Positions 35,485-48,747 of a DNA stretch of 64,000 nt are shown here, piece after piece; within the stretch, counting starts at the first letter, position 1, and every line of letters begins with the position of its first letter. The stretch is taken from contig JAQJVL010000686.1 of NCBI GenBank assembly GCA_035578905.1, forward strand, positions 62,001 to 126,000, in the 5' to 3' direction. Origin of the DNA: Stictocephala bisonia (taxonomy: Eukaryota > Arthropoda > Insecta > Hemiptera > Membracidae). The translations under genes were made by a program, and so were the position numbers. Below the pieces are notes generated by a model that had not been told where the DNA came from, ran no database searches, and saw only the letters and a program-made list of their open reading frames with translations.

Positions 35485-38440
35485 ATTTCATTTAATTTTA
35501 TCTATTCATAAGACGCCGATCGTCAAGATATGTGCGAATATGGATTTCGAATGAGTGTGATGAGTGTAGATGAGCGAATGTAGTCGTTGTTACAAACTAA
35601 GGCCGACTATGCCTTAGAAAGTGTCATTAATTAATAGCCCAATGACAAATGAACAGCCGTTGATTATCAGCTAATCCTTCTCAAAATAAATGTTAGTTGA
35701 TAAAGGTTTCTCATAATTTTGATCTATTGTTTCAATACTAAGTTGTTTTAGTATCATCAGCTGATATACCAAAATATAAAAAGAACTTTACTTGTGTCCC
35801 CTGATTTCATCAGACATTGTACTATGATTAAAAATATTTCGTTACGAAAGAGTACACAGTTTTGATAGTTAATATTAAGATTACAGTTTTAATGATTATG
35901 GTTTTTAATTCTCAAATAATTACATACTTGTCATCAACGTTGAATTAGAAAATTTTAATTTAAAAAAATTACAAATTTTTTAGAATATTTCAATAGCCTA
36001 CAGGCCTCTTCGTGAACTTTATCACGGGTAAAGTAAGCCTGCCGACCGTTACAAAAATAATTAATTTTTATTTTTTAAAACTTCAATAAACCTCTATCAC
36101 TACCTATTTCGTTTTGGAACGTGTTTATACTACATTGATGAAAAACAACCTACGGGTGATAATTTTATAACGTTAAGGGTAAAACTACTACTGATATAAA
36201 TAATAACAGTAAAAATAAAACAATTATTATTTTTTTCATCCAAACACATAAAACAGAACTTAGTAAAATCGTGGTTAAAGTTTGGAAAGTTTAAAACTAA
36301 TTTTGTTCTAGAGTGTTTAAGTGAAGTGAACTTTACGAGTGTTATTTCCTTGAAAACTAACTGCTGCTAACTATGTATATCTCTAACACTTAGTAACCAA
36401 CTTAGAGACTCTGCCATTAAATAATTCAGGCACAACAACACTTCACAGCAATATAATTTTTTGACGTGATCTTTTGTCAGGAAAATAATGATAATGAGTA
36501 TATAAACATAATCACAGAATTAAAACGTATTTTAATTAAAGCTACATGTAACTCAAAAATAAATGTTCATTCCTTTAGTAATTTTATATTAATTTAATGA
36601 TTAGTGTCAAAAATTGTTCAGTTATGTATCAAACAATACTTTTCAATCACTCGTATGAGTGTGCAATTAAGCCTATCAATTTCTTTTCTTTAACAAATAT
36701 CGATTGTGTTTCGCTCTTTTTGTGTATTAAAATATAGTAGTTGTTAATTAATTGTCATTATAGAGTGAAACCTTTTATTGTTATAGTTAGAGTTGGGAGC
36801 AAAACAAACGTTCATTGTCAAAATAAACACTAACAGAGTTAAGTTACATGACAGGGCGTTGTTCTTGGATATAAAAGGGTACTTTAATATTGGTGGTAGC
36901 AGGGAACTTGAGATTATTTCACCGCTAAGAATACATTGTCTGAAACGTTATCGTTAACCTTATTGTTGCCTTTGTCTGCCAGACTTTCTCTGACATACGC
37001 TATTCTTAGTGAACTGTTATTGCTAGCCCTTCAGTAGACTATTACATATTTACTAAAAAATAGTATTTTTATTTTATAATATTTACATATCTTAGCATTA
37101 TTTTAGTATATATGATACGGTTGTATCATAAACAGTGAACATTATAAAACTTGAGTTGTACATTGATTTATAAATATTCCACAAAACCCACCAAATAATT
37201 CAATCAAAATATCTATTCCATGAAAATAATATTTTGATTGGATATAGACACTTGAATGAATGTGGACACTGTGTTAGGAAATAAAATCTAACAGTAATAA
37301 ACTGATTAATTTTGCACTAAAGTAGGTAAAGATATAAATGATAAAAAAACCAACAGCTAAATATTCACTTATAATTAAAATAATAATAATAATAGTTTTA
37401 ATAAAATAAATAAATTAGTTATATGTTGTATCGATTACCAAAGGTTTTATTTTACATATAAAAATAGTTCACAGTTTAATGATATTTAATTTATAAATTT
37501 TAATTTATTTCCAATAATATGGAACTGAGGATACATGTATACAGATTGAATATTTTTTTTAAGGACAGTTCCTTTGAGGTTTAAATATTTGGGGTTAATT
37601 AATATGTTTAAATTCTTATAATAAATCTATACCAAAAGACTGACTGAGGGTTATATTGCATTGTAAGCTATTTTATTGGTATTATTTCTGTTCAAATATA
37701 ACTAATGAGAAAAAAGGCATATTTATCATTTGACAGAGAAAGTGGCCCTCCTTTAAAAAAAGAAAAAAGAGCCAAGGCCCTATAAGCGACCCCTGAAGGT
37801 CGCCTTTAGAAATTATTGAGATTGAGGAATGCGCTGTACTTGAACAGCCATATGCATCGATATAAGGAACCTGTACATCCCCGACCACGAACGAACGAAC
37901 CGAGCCATCAATTGTTAACTTCTTAAACGCCTAGTTGGTTGAGCTTTTGCAGGAACAGGTCGTGATCAATTATTAAGTTTCTGTGAAAATTAACGTAATC
38001 ATAAACATTTTTTCCAGTTCATTGATATAAAATAAAATTTATAAAAGTCCTATACTTTGTACACTAAAAGTGTGACTTTCTCTGAGACGATGGCCTTGAA
38101 CAGAAACAGTCGAAGACAGAATAATAACAGCTTCCTGTTTTTGATGATTCGAAAGGGCAGCAACCACCACGCCACTTCAGATATTGTGTTTTGGTATATT
38201 TTTGATTATGTTGTCAATAACAGTTTATGATATTTTAAACTCACTGGTGTAAGCAATACTAGTATATAAACCAAAATATGCCTAGATATTCACAAACCTA
38301 GTGGTGCTAAAATCTTCACTTATGATATTGATGTTAAAATCACTAATAATCACCGCATTTATCGGTCTACATAAATGCGCATCAAGAAAATGAATGGGAC
38401 AGCCACAGAAGGTGTCACAGTTATACACAGAGATTCTCTA
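35485..38440. other. AT-rich stretch, no recognised gene
   Basis: It begins with a TTTATTTATTT run at about 35,475, possibly the simple-repeat end of an element. A G+C-richer patch at 37,780-37,910 has a minus frame of about 68 codons without recognised motifs. No other structure was seen. Confidence 0.4.
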
Positions 38441-38484
38441 AACGAACACTACCAACAAATGTTTTCCACAACTAAGTGTAAACT

Positions 38485-38965
38485 TTGCCACTGCCATCTG
38501 ACGGAACTCTTCAGATATACTCTGAATCAAAAGATCTAGATTACTCTCATCCACTTCGTCTGCACTACAAATATACGAAAAACTCCTTCATAAAATCTGT
38601 CCGTAAATATAAATCTGATGCAGTGCACAAGTATATTAGTCTATCATGTAACAATAGTAGATCTATCTGGGAGGTTGTTAAAGAACTAGGGTCGGAAAGG
38701 CAACATTTTAAAATGCATCTCAGTAACTCAGACAAAGACACAACTGATCCGTTTGATGTTGCTAATTTTTTTAAATGTGAGATAAAAACTGGTCAATTAA
38801 CATGTTATTCAAGCTCATAAAAAAACATCTCTTACACCAACTATTTCTATCTTTTTATAACAGCTCCACAATAAGTTGAAGGAGAATTGTTGTCTTTTAA
38901 GCCAAAGAATTCCTCAGGACCAGATGGAACTTCACCAAAAGCGTGTGACAAAGGACTTGAACACT
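38485..38965 (+). pseudogene. LINE ORF2 fragment (linker to start of RT)
   Basis: A plus frame reads HYKYTKNSFIKSVRKYKSDA, then CNNSRSIWEVVKELGSERQ and DPFDVANFF. These are typical of the linker between endonuclease and RT in CR1/Jockey-type LINEs. After a stop at 38818-38820 and a frame change, LLSFKPKNSSGPDGTSPKAC matches the first conserved RT block (K...SSGPDG.S). The similarity fades by about 38,970. Neither endonuclease nor catalytic RT motifs are present. It is an internal fragment of an old copy. Confidence 0.65.
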
Positions 38966-38969
38966 ACCC

Positions 38970-39990
38970 ACAAGATACAAATTGTATTAAATGTTCAATC
39001 TACTCCAATGTTATAAGGTTTATAACCTATTTTTAGGCAAGAAAATAAAATTAACATACATAAATCCTTGTATCCTGCAAATATAGTTGTATATTCTATA
39101 TGTGATTGAAAAGACACATCTTGTTGAGGTCAAGTAACAATAAGCAGGTTACTGACAGTTTTCAATCCCTCTTTACTTCCCTTTGTACACCAACCCTTCT
39201 ATTTATAGTACCGTCCTTTGAGGGATTTCTTATGCATATATTACAATCCTCTTATGTAAGCTTTATTGCCATATTGTATCAAAGTATATTGTTGGAGATA
39301 AACAAAATTTAGATATGTCTACTTTTATGTTCATCTTTAAGGTTAAAACTGAAAGATAAGGTTTAAAATATTTTATTTGATTGTCCATATTACATGCAAT
39401 TAAATGTAATATATAATTTGTAATAATTACGCCTATGTAATTTGATCCTACGTGTCAATTGCAAGAAACAAACACGTGTGTGGTAATTACAACAAGAAAA
39501 CAATTATCTGTGTAAAATGCCAAAGCGAGTGTGAAACCAACTCGGAATGAACATTTCAGAGACTTAATATTTTGTTTAAGCTATATATATGTTTTCTTTG
39601 TATTTATTTGTAATATATTTTTTAAATAAAGTGCTGACAATTTTCTTATATTCATTATTAAAAAAAAAATAATAAATAAAAGTGGCAAACTATTATACAG
39701 TACATTAATAACACAATAATATTTTATTGTAATAGAAACTAATAAATTATTTTTTATTGGTTCGAAAACTCCATAGCTCCAAGAATAAAAAAAAATGTTT
39801 TGACGTATGAAACCTCTTGTCGTCTTCAAGTGTGTTTCACTATCTGACAAATAACTGAAAGGTACCCGAAAAATTTTGAAGATTCTTCAATGTATTTCAT
39901 TTTACACCATATTCAACTCTACTGACCTGTAACAGTGGCTGATATTTATCTATTATAACTAAACACTTCTAGTTTTTTACTTATTTTGTT
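38970..39990. other. AT-rich stretch, no recognised gene
   Basis: Nothing identifiable was found. Confidence 0.45.
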
Positions 39991-39994
39991 TACC

Positions 39995-40055
39995 TAGCAT
40001 GGCTGTTCCTTGGATAGGTGGCCAGTGAGGGATCCCGACATATTACAAAGTGTAA
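39995..40055 (+). repeat. 5S-like SINE, short fragment
   Basis: GCATGGCTGTTCCTTGGATA followed by GGTGGCCAGTGAGGGATCCC matches the central block of the 4.9-kb and 16.9-kb copies (GGCTGT.CCTTGGATGGGTGAC...GATCCCG). The rest is absent. Confidence 0.5.
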
Positions 40056-40177
40056 TACAATATAAATAAACATAAGTGTTTGATATATATTTTATTCGAA
40101 AAAACAGTGAATTAAAGATAAAATATAAGTATACTACAATAATACTAGTCTATATATACATATATAGATTACAAACA

Positions 40178-40591
40178 TAACATTGATGAATTTCCCAGAA
40201 CTCACACAAATATGGCCCTTCTAATGTCCAAACAACCATAACATTGATGAATTTCCCAGAACTCACACAAATATGGCCCTTCTAACGTCCGAACAACCAT
40301 AACATTGATGAATTTCCCAGAACCCACACAAATATGGCCCTTCTAACGTCCGAACAAACACAACATTCGTGTATTTTCCAGCATCCACGCAAATATGGCC
40401 CTTCTAACGTCCGAACAACCATAACATTGATGAATTTCCCAGAACTCACACAAATATGGCCCTTCTAACGTCCGAACAACCATAACATTGATGAATTTCC
40501 CAGAACCCACACAAATATGGCCCTTCTAAAGTCCGAAGAAACATAAAATTGATGTATTTTCCAGCATCCACACAAATATGGCACTTCTAGT
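40178..40591 (+). repeat. 61-bp tandem array with trimeric higher-order structure
   Basis: CATTGATGAATTTCCCAGAA-type units start at 40181, 40242, 40303, 40364, 40425, 40486 and 40547, exactly 61 bp apart. Units 4 and 7 share a distinct variant (GTATTTTCCAGCATCCAC). Units 3 and 6 share AACCCACAC, and units 1, 2 and 5 have AACTCACAC. Units 2-3-4 and 5-6-7 are therefore two copies of a 183-bp trimer. The last unit is incomplete. Confidence 0.93.
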
Positions 40592-40594
40592 TTA

Positions 40595-42448
40595 TTTTTA
40601 ATTTTCTACAAATTCATTTATTAAAGTGATTTTTGATATTACTCACACAGTTTATGAACAATATAACATGAATTTAAAATATCGAAGGGTATTTGTCTTC
40701 TCGTTTATGAAACAATTACCCGTGCAGTAGGATTGGAAATACACGTACAGTGGTAAAACCTATTTTGTTTAAAAATGTTTGTTTACCGGTTTTCAAAAAT
40801 CATCCCTTGTATGCTTGCTGTTCTTTAATAAAAAATTGTGAATCAGCACACGGATTGAAAAAAAACATTAAGTGTACTATAGTAGTTTAACAACGGTCTT
40901 ACAAACAAATTACGTCAATTGGTTTTGAAATTTTCTTATATTTCTATCCAATGAAATCGGATAGTATGAGTTTTACTCAATCAACTACTATTCTTTCCCG
41001 TTAAAATTGAAACACAATACTGAGTTTAACCTTTCACCATTTGATGTATTGTAACCCTTCAAAACAATAATGATATCATCCGCACCGATTGGATTTAACA
41101 TTTTTAAAACAATGGTTGGTCGACGAACACTCCCAAACTATTAGATTGAAAATATGTTTTCTTTTGGTAAAAAAATTACTTTTTAAACGACATTCTTTAC
41201 CTCTACAATTCCAATTACTAAAATGTATTAGGTTTTCATTCGTTTAATATTATTTACATGGTCATATACGTAAAAAAATATCAATAGTGGAACGAAAATA
41301 TTATTTTAAGGAGAAAAATGCATGAGTACATTTATACTCTCTCATAATAACCTTAAAACCCGGGAAAATAAATATTCTAGTGTAAAATATTGACTTGGAA
41401 TATCGTATAAAGAACACGTTTTATTGAAGATCAGTAATTATCAAACATTGTGCCATACACATTTTTATGTATTTGAAATGAAATAAATGAAAATTAAATA
41501 ATGATTTTTTTCGATAAAATAATACAACAAAGTTACAATCTACTTATTTGAAAATACTAAACCATCTTTAACCAGTTGCGATGGTTTAGCAATACATAAA
41601 AAATATAGAACTTAGTCTACCATAATAAAAAAAAAAAAATATTTTTGTTCTAATATTCACTATGCGAATACAATTTTTTTTTTTAATTGTCTTGGCAATA
41701 TTTTATTACTTTTTATAAAATACATTTATCAATTTCAAATGCAGATTTAAGGATAATATACCATTAGTTTTTCATAGCAATATAACTTGCAATATGATTT
41801 TTAACAATCGACAACGCTTATATTTCTAAACTCCATTTATAAATTCATTAACTTTGTAATATATCTATATATAGTCTTACGAAATATTGAATGAAAAAAT
41901 CTTATCAAGTTAGGTATATTCTGGATTTTCTAAAATAATTAACCAATTTCTTTTTTTGCGGTCAATTATGAATACTTTATATCAATAAATAGTGTTTATA
42001 CCAACCTATAAATATATTGGTCATAAATTCTATATTGTAAATTAAAAACAATTGGTCTCAATTTAACTTGCCATTTCAAAATGCATCTGCTAAAAAGTTC
42101 TGTCTCAAATAATTTAAAACACTTGAAAAAGATTTACAATAAAATTGCATGGGAAGGAAGGGTGGTTCGTAACGTATGTAACATGAGACATTTATTACAT
42201 GTATGTTAACACAGCTGCGTCCAGCTGTAGGCTGTATGTAATACATTATACATACATGGCGTTGGTAAACATTTACAGTTACTGTTACATCTAATTATGC
42301 AATTATTGCCACGCACTTGATTAAATTATTGATTTCATATTATGTATAGAGGTGAATATTATATAGTTGTGTTATTATGTACATACATCACCAAAGGAAG
42401 TACTTTTCTCAGCAAAATAAAGGCAAATAAGTTTACTATAAAATTTAT
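40595..42448. other. AT-rich stretch, no recognised gene
   Basis: Very AT-rich, with poly-A/T runs near 41,625-41,690. No coding similarity was seen. Confidence 0.45.
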
Positions 42449-42449
42449 A

Positions 42450-44450
<2,001 letters not shown>

Positions 44451-44455
44451 CTATT

Positions 44456-45784
44456 TTACCTCCCTCTACGGGTCTCAACTCCCTCTACTCGTGTCACATC
44501 CCTCTACTTGTGTCACTTCCCTGTACCTGTACCCCTACCTCTACTTGTCTCACCTCCCTCTACTTGTGTCATATCCTTCTGCTTGTCTCAACTCCCTCTA
44601 CTTATGTCATCTCCCTCTACTTGTGTTACATCCTTATGCTTGTACCACCTCCCTCTACTTCTGTCCCCTACCTCTATTTGTGTCATCTCCCTATACTTGA
44701 GTCTACTTGTCTCATTTCCGTTTACTTTTATCACCTCCCTGTACTTGTCTCACCTCCGTTTACGTCTGTCACCTCCCTCTACTTGTGTCACATGCTTGTA
44801 CCACCTCCCTCTACTTCTGTCCCCTACTTCTATTTGTGTCATCTCCCTCTACCTGAGTCAGCTCCCTCTACTTCTGTCCCCTACCTCTATTTGTGTCATC
44901 TCCCTCTACTTGTGTCACCTCCCTCTACTTGTCTCACCTTCGTTTACGTATGTCACCTCCCTCTACTTGTGTCATCTCCCGCTACTTGAGTCACCTCCCT
45001 CTACTTCTGGCCCCTACCTCTACTTGTGTCACCTCCCTGTACTTGTCTCACCTCCATTTACGTATGTCACCTCCCTCTACTTGTGTCACATGCTTGTACC
45101 ACCCCCTCTACTTCTGTCCCCTACCTCTATTTGTGACATATCCCTCTACTTGAGTCAGCTCCCTCTATTTCTCTCCCCTATCTCTATTTGTGTTATCTCC
45201 CTCTACTTGTGTCACCTCCCTCTACTTGTGTCAAATCCTTATGCTTGTACCACCTCCCTTTACTTCTGTCCCCTATCTCTATTTGTGTCATCTCCCTCTA
45301 CTTCAGTCAGGTCCCCCTACTTATCTCTCCTCCGTTTATTTGTGTCACCTCACTCTACTTGTCTCACCTCCATTTACGTATGTCACCTACCTCTACTTGT
45401 CTCACCTCCGTTTACGTATGTCACCTCCCTCTACTTGTGTCAACTCCCTATACTTGTCTCACCTCCATTTACGTATGTCACCTACCTCTACTTGTCTCAC
45501 CTCCGTTTACGTATGTCACCTCCCTCTACTTGTGTCACCTCCCTCTACTGGTCTCACCTCCGTTTACGTATGTCACCTACCTCTACTTGTCTCACCTCCG
45601 TTTACGTATGTCACCTACCTCTACTTGTCTCACCTCCCTTAACTTCTGTCCCCTAATTCTATTTGTGTCATCTCACTCTACTTCAGTCAGGTCCCTCTAT
45701 TTACCTCACCTCCGTTTATTTGTGTCAGCTCCCTATACTTGTCTCACCTCCGTTTACTTATGTCACCTCCCTCTACTTGTGTCT
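44456..45784 (+). repeat. 19-bp minisatellite, ~70 units
   Basis: The consensus unit is close to CACCTCCCTCTACTTGTGT. Starts fall at 19-bp intervals (for example CCTCTAC near 44463, 44482 and 44501). Unit types include CTCCCTCTACTTGTGT, CTCCGTTTACGTATGT and CCCCTACCTCTATTTGTGT, recurring in blocks. Because 19 is not a multiple of three and the unit has no stop in any plus frame, all three frames stay open and encode the same Leu/Ser/Pro/Thr/Cys-rich 19-residue cycle. This includes a 407-codon frame at 44433-45656, which I do not regard as a gene. The strand bias (pyrimidine-rich plus strand) is strong. Confidence 0.96.
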
Positions 45785-45836
45785 CTATTATTCATCATGT
45801 AATAGTTACTAGTGAATTTCACTACTCTTTATGAAA

Positions 45837-47655
45837 AATAATATTACATTGAAGTTAAGTGCTATCTTTGAAGCTTTACTGATAAGGTCCTGTAAGTTAT
45901 AATGGCCTTAGCAGTAACTGATTAGCATATAATAATGTTTAAACTTACCGAATATAATAAAAATTATAGTCCACTAACAAATATAAACAATATTGCAGAC
46001 AGCCGTTGATGTGAACCACAAAATTTGGAAAGGTTTTTGAAGCAATTTAAAAACAAATTACAACAGTAGTATTAAATTCAAATTTTGTACATTGAATATT
46101 GTACTTTGTGCCATAATTAATTTTTTTATAAAGTAATTCATTTACTATCTTTTGAACCTGTAGTAAATTATATAATGCATAAATTGTAGGAGACAATAAC
46201 TTAAAGACGTAACAAAATAATCATAATCGTTCTATCAAATATGTTTAACATAATTATTTTAAAAATTTGTTCAATATTATAAGTTAATTTAGTGAAGTGG
46301 TTATATCCATACACAATATTGTTAAATCTGGTAATTTGGATTTCACCCTGTTAATCTGTAATATTTTATTTACAAACATGGTTTATAACTAATTTTGCTG
46401 TAGTACAAACAAGATACGTAATGATAAGAAATAGGAGATCTTCATTTGATATCTTTTTCATTTTACTTTTAACTAATATAGGAAGTACATTTGAGCAACT
46501 GTACTGATTGCATGCAGAACTAAATTAAGCACTTTATGTAAATTGATGAAGAAATCGCCTTTATACTCAAAAGTGTTCTATAGAAAACGTAATGAAGAAA
46601 TATATCAGCAAATGCAAACGCTCAAAGCACTTCGATAATGTTCACGTTCGAACGAACATGTGTTTCCTGTTTTGCGAACTGTTAATAATAAAAAAATAAC
46701 AGTTTGAAAGACCATATACACTATACGTAGACAGCTTTTGCCCGAGGCTGATAGTAAAATGATTAGCTAAGAAAACGGTTGGAATGTTGATTTCAATTAA
46801 TTGCATTACTCCCTGTATAAAATTATATATATAATATAACTACATCTTTCACCAAATTATTATTATTATTATTTTTTTTTTTATTAATGAAGACGTTTCT
46901 GACTCGTACCTTTCAAATATTTATACGCAACAGAATATATATGCCAGCGTGGTGGCTCAGTAGCTAAAGCTTCGGACTGTGGAGGGCATTTCTAAGGATC
47001 GAATCCCTACTGAGCCAATAGTCGGTACTTCACTCGTTGAATAAAGTTCACACACATGCCTGTAGGCTCATGGAGAGTGGGGATTAAGCGTTATTAAAAT
47101 AAAAGCAAAAAAATTAAAAATATAAATAAAGAATAGTTATTTAAGAAATTATTACTAAATTTGATTAAAACAAATCACTCGTAAATCCATTTTAATCCTA
47201 TATCATGAGTAATGAGTGATCTATTATGTGCTCCCAACTTCTAGGTCCTTTTTTTCACCGCTTCGCAAGCCTTTTTTGTAAAAATAATAAAAAATGCTAA
47301 AGCTGCTCTAAATGTAAATTTTATCATATCATTTCTCTTCCAAATAACTGTTTACATACTACCAACAAAGCTTATAAACTAATTTATTAAATAGTTATTG
47401 TCAAGAAAAGGTTGAAAAATATTTTTAAAATTATACCTAACTTTTAAGCTATAAAACTCCTTCGGAACACTAAAATTTTTTAAACATAATTCCAAGATAA
47501 CCAAATTGTTTATTATTTAGTGCACTATAATAAAATGTTGTTACATTTTAGATAAACTATTAGGTTTTTTGAGATAATTTTTGTTTTCGTAAAACGCAAA
47601 AATGAGAAAATGTGCAAAGTTACATTTTATGATCATGTAGGTATTCAAATACTAA
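45837..47655 (+). repeat. Dispersed ~1.8-kb non-coding repeat, copy 1
   Basis: From AATATTACATTGAAGTTAAG onward this matches, collinearly, the reverse complement of 61396-63218 and the direct sequence 63220-64000. Differences are scattered substitutions and 1-4-bp indels. No open frame of note is present, so the family is non-coding. The left edge lies about 50 bp after the 19-bp minisatellite. The right edge is not defined, because the second copy runs into the assembly gap. It contains a SINE that is also present in copy 2. Confidence 0.92.
46943..47105 (+). repeat. tRNA-derived SINE inside the dispersed repeat
   Basis: GCCAGCGTGGTGGCTCAGTA opens the head. The A box is TGGCTCAGTAG (46953-46963) and the B box GGATCGAATCCC (46996-47007). 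The body is GTCGGTACTTCACTCGTTGA, with a T/A-rich end near AAAAGCAAAAAAATT. Confidence 0.75.
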
Positions 47656-47659
47656 AAGT

Positions 47660-48655
47660 AAAAATTACAAAAATCACCATTGAAGAGACGAGAAAAAATT
47701 GTAGGAGTAATAATCATATTGTAACCATAAACAAATTTTTATATTTTTAGTTTGTTGGGAAAAATAAAAAGTTTAGCACAGAAACGAAAAATGTCTGTGA
47801 AAAATTACATAACAATCCAAAAATAAGGGACATGTATGATTTTTTATATCTATTTGATACATGTGCCTTATTATTAAAATTTAGCTACAAGAAAAAGTAA
47901 AATATATTAAAATATTCAAAAAAATACAAAATTTATAAAACCATAAGTGAGCGTGCGCAAATTGTGTAGATGACACCTGAAAAATAGTGCATATTGTAAA
48001 CATTATAAAATATGTAAAATATTTTTTGGGAATTTATACGACAGTTAAACTTGATGGAACATATATCTCTGAATAGAAATATAAAAAAATATATTACCTT
48101 AGTGTACCTAAATAAGGTTTTAGCAATACATAACATACTAAGTCATATTGTTGTCGTATAACTAAAATTAACAAATAATGTATATTGAACAGAATTAGTA
48201 CATACTATTCTTTTTAATTATTATTATTATTTTTACTATGCTACACTAATCTGTGAACACTTTGTTAGCTCAAGTCGGATAAAAAGTTAATGTTTAGGCT
48301 TGTACATACATAAATATATACACATATATCAAATAAACACTGAAATACACTTACAACTATGTCTACAATACAAAATGAAATATTTGACTCATCCTTAGTT
48401 CTGAATACCAGAATCCATTGATTGATAAATTTGAGCGTTCTTTGTATACTAGATCGTTGTTTTATATACCATTATGTTCAATAATAATAAACAAAAATCA
48501 AAACTAATTAACATATTTATAGTATTATTGATATTCTTTACACTATTAACCACTATAACTCATTCTATTATCACTACACTATACATAACACATAATTGTA
48601 TTAGTACAAATATTAATTTATAATGATTACAGCAAATAAAACACTGACAAGTAAA
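47660..48655. other. AT-rich stretch, no recognised gene
   Basis: Nothing identifiable was found. The next 90 bases become G+C-rich toward the LINE insertion. Confidence 0.4.
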
Positions 48656-48747
48656 ATCCGACGCGCACCAAACAATATGGCTTAGATGACTGACTGCCGT
48701 TGCCGGGTTCTCGTTGTACTCGCCGAACAGAAAACATGTCACGTGAC
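48655..48747. promoter_or_regulatory. G+C-rich patch with palindromic E-box, candidate regulatory segment
   Basis: About 90 bp with several CpG dinucleotides interrupts AT-rich sequence. It ends with the palindrome GTCACGTGAC (48738-48747), an E-box of the CLEAR/MITF-TFE type. The LINE begins immediately after it. It might be a promoter or an exon of a host gene, or part of another repeat. Transcription is not shown by the sequence. Confidence 0.2.
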
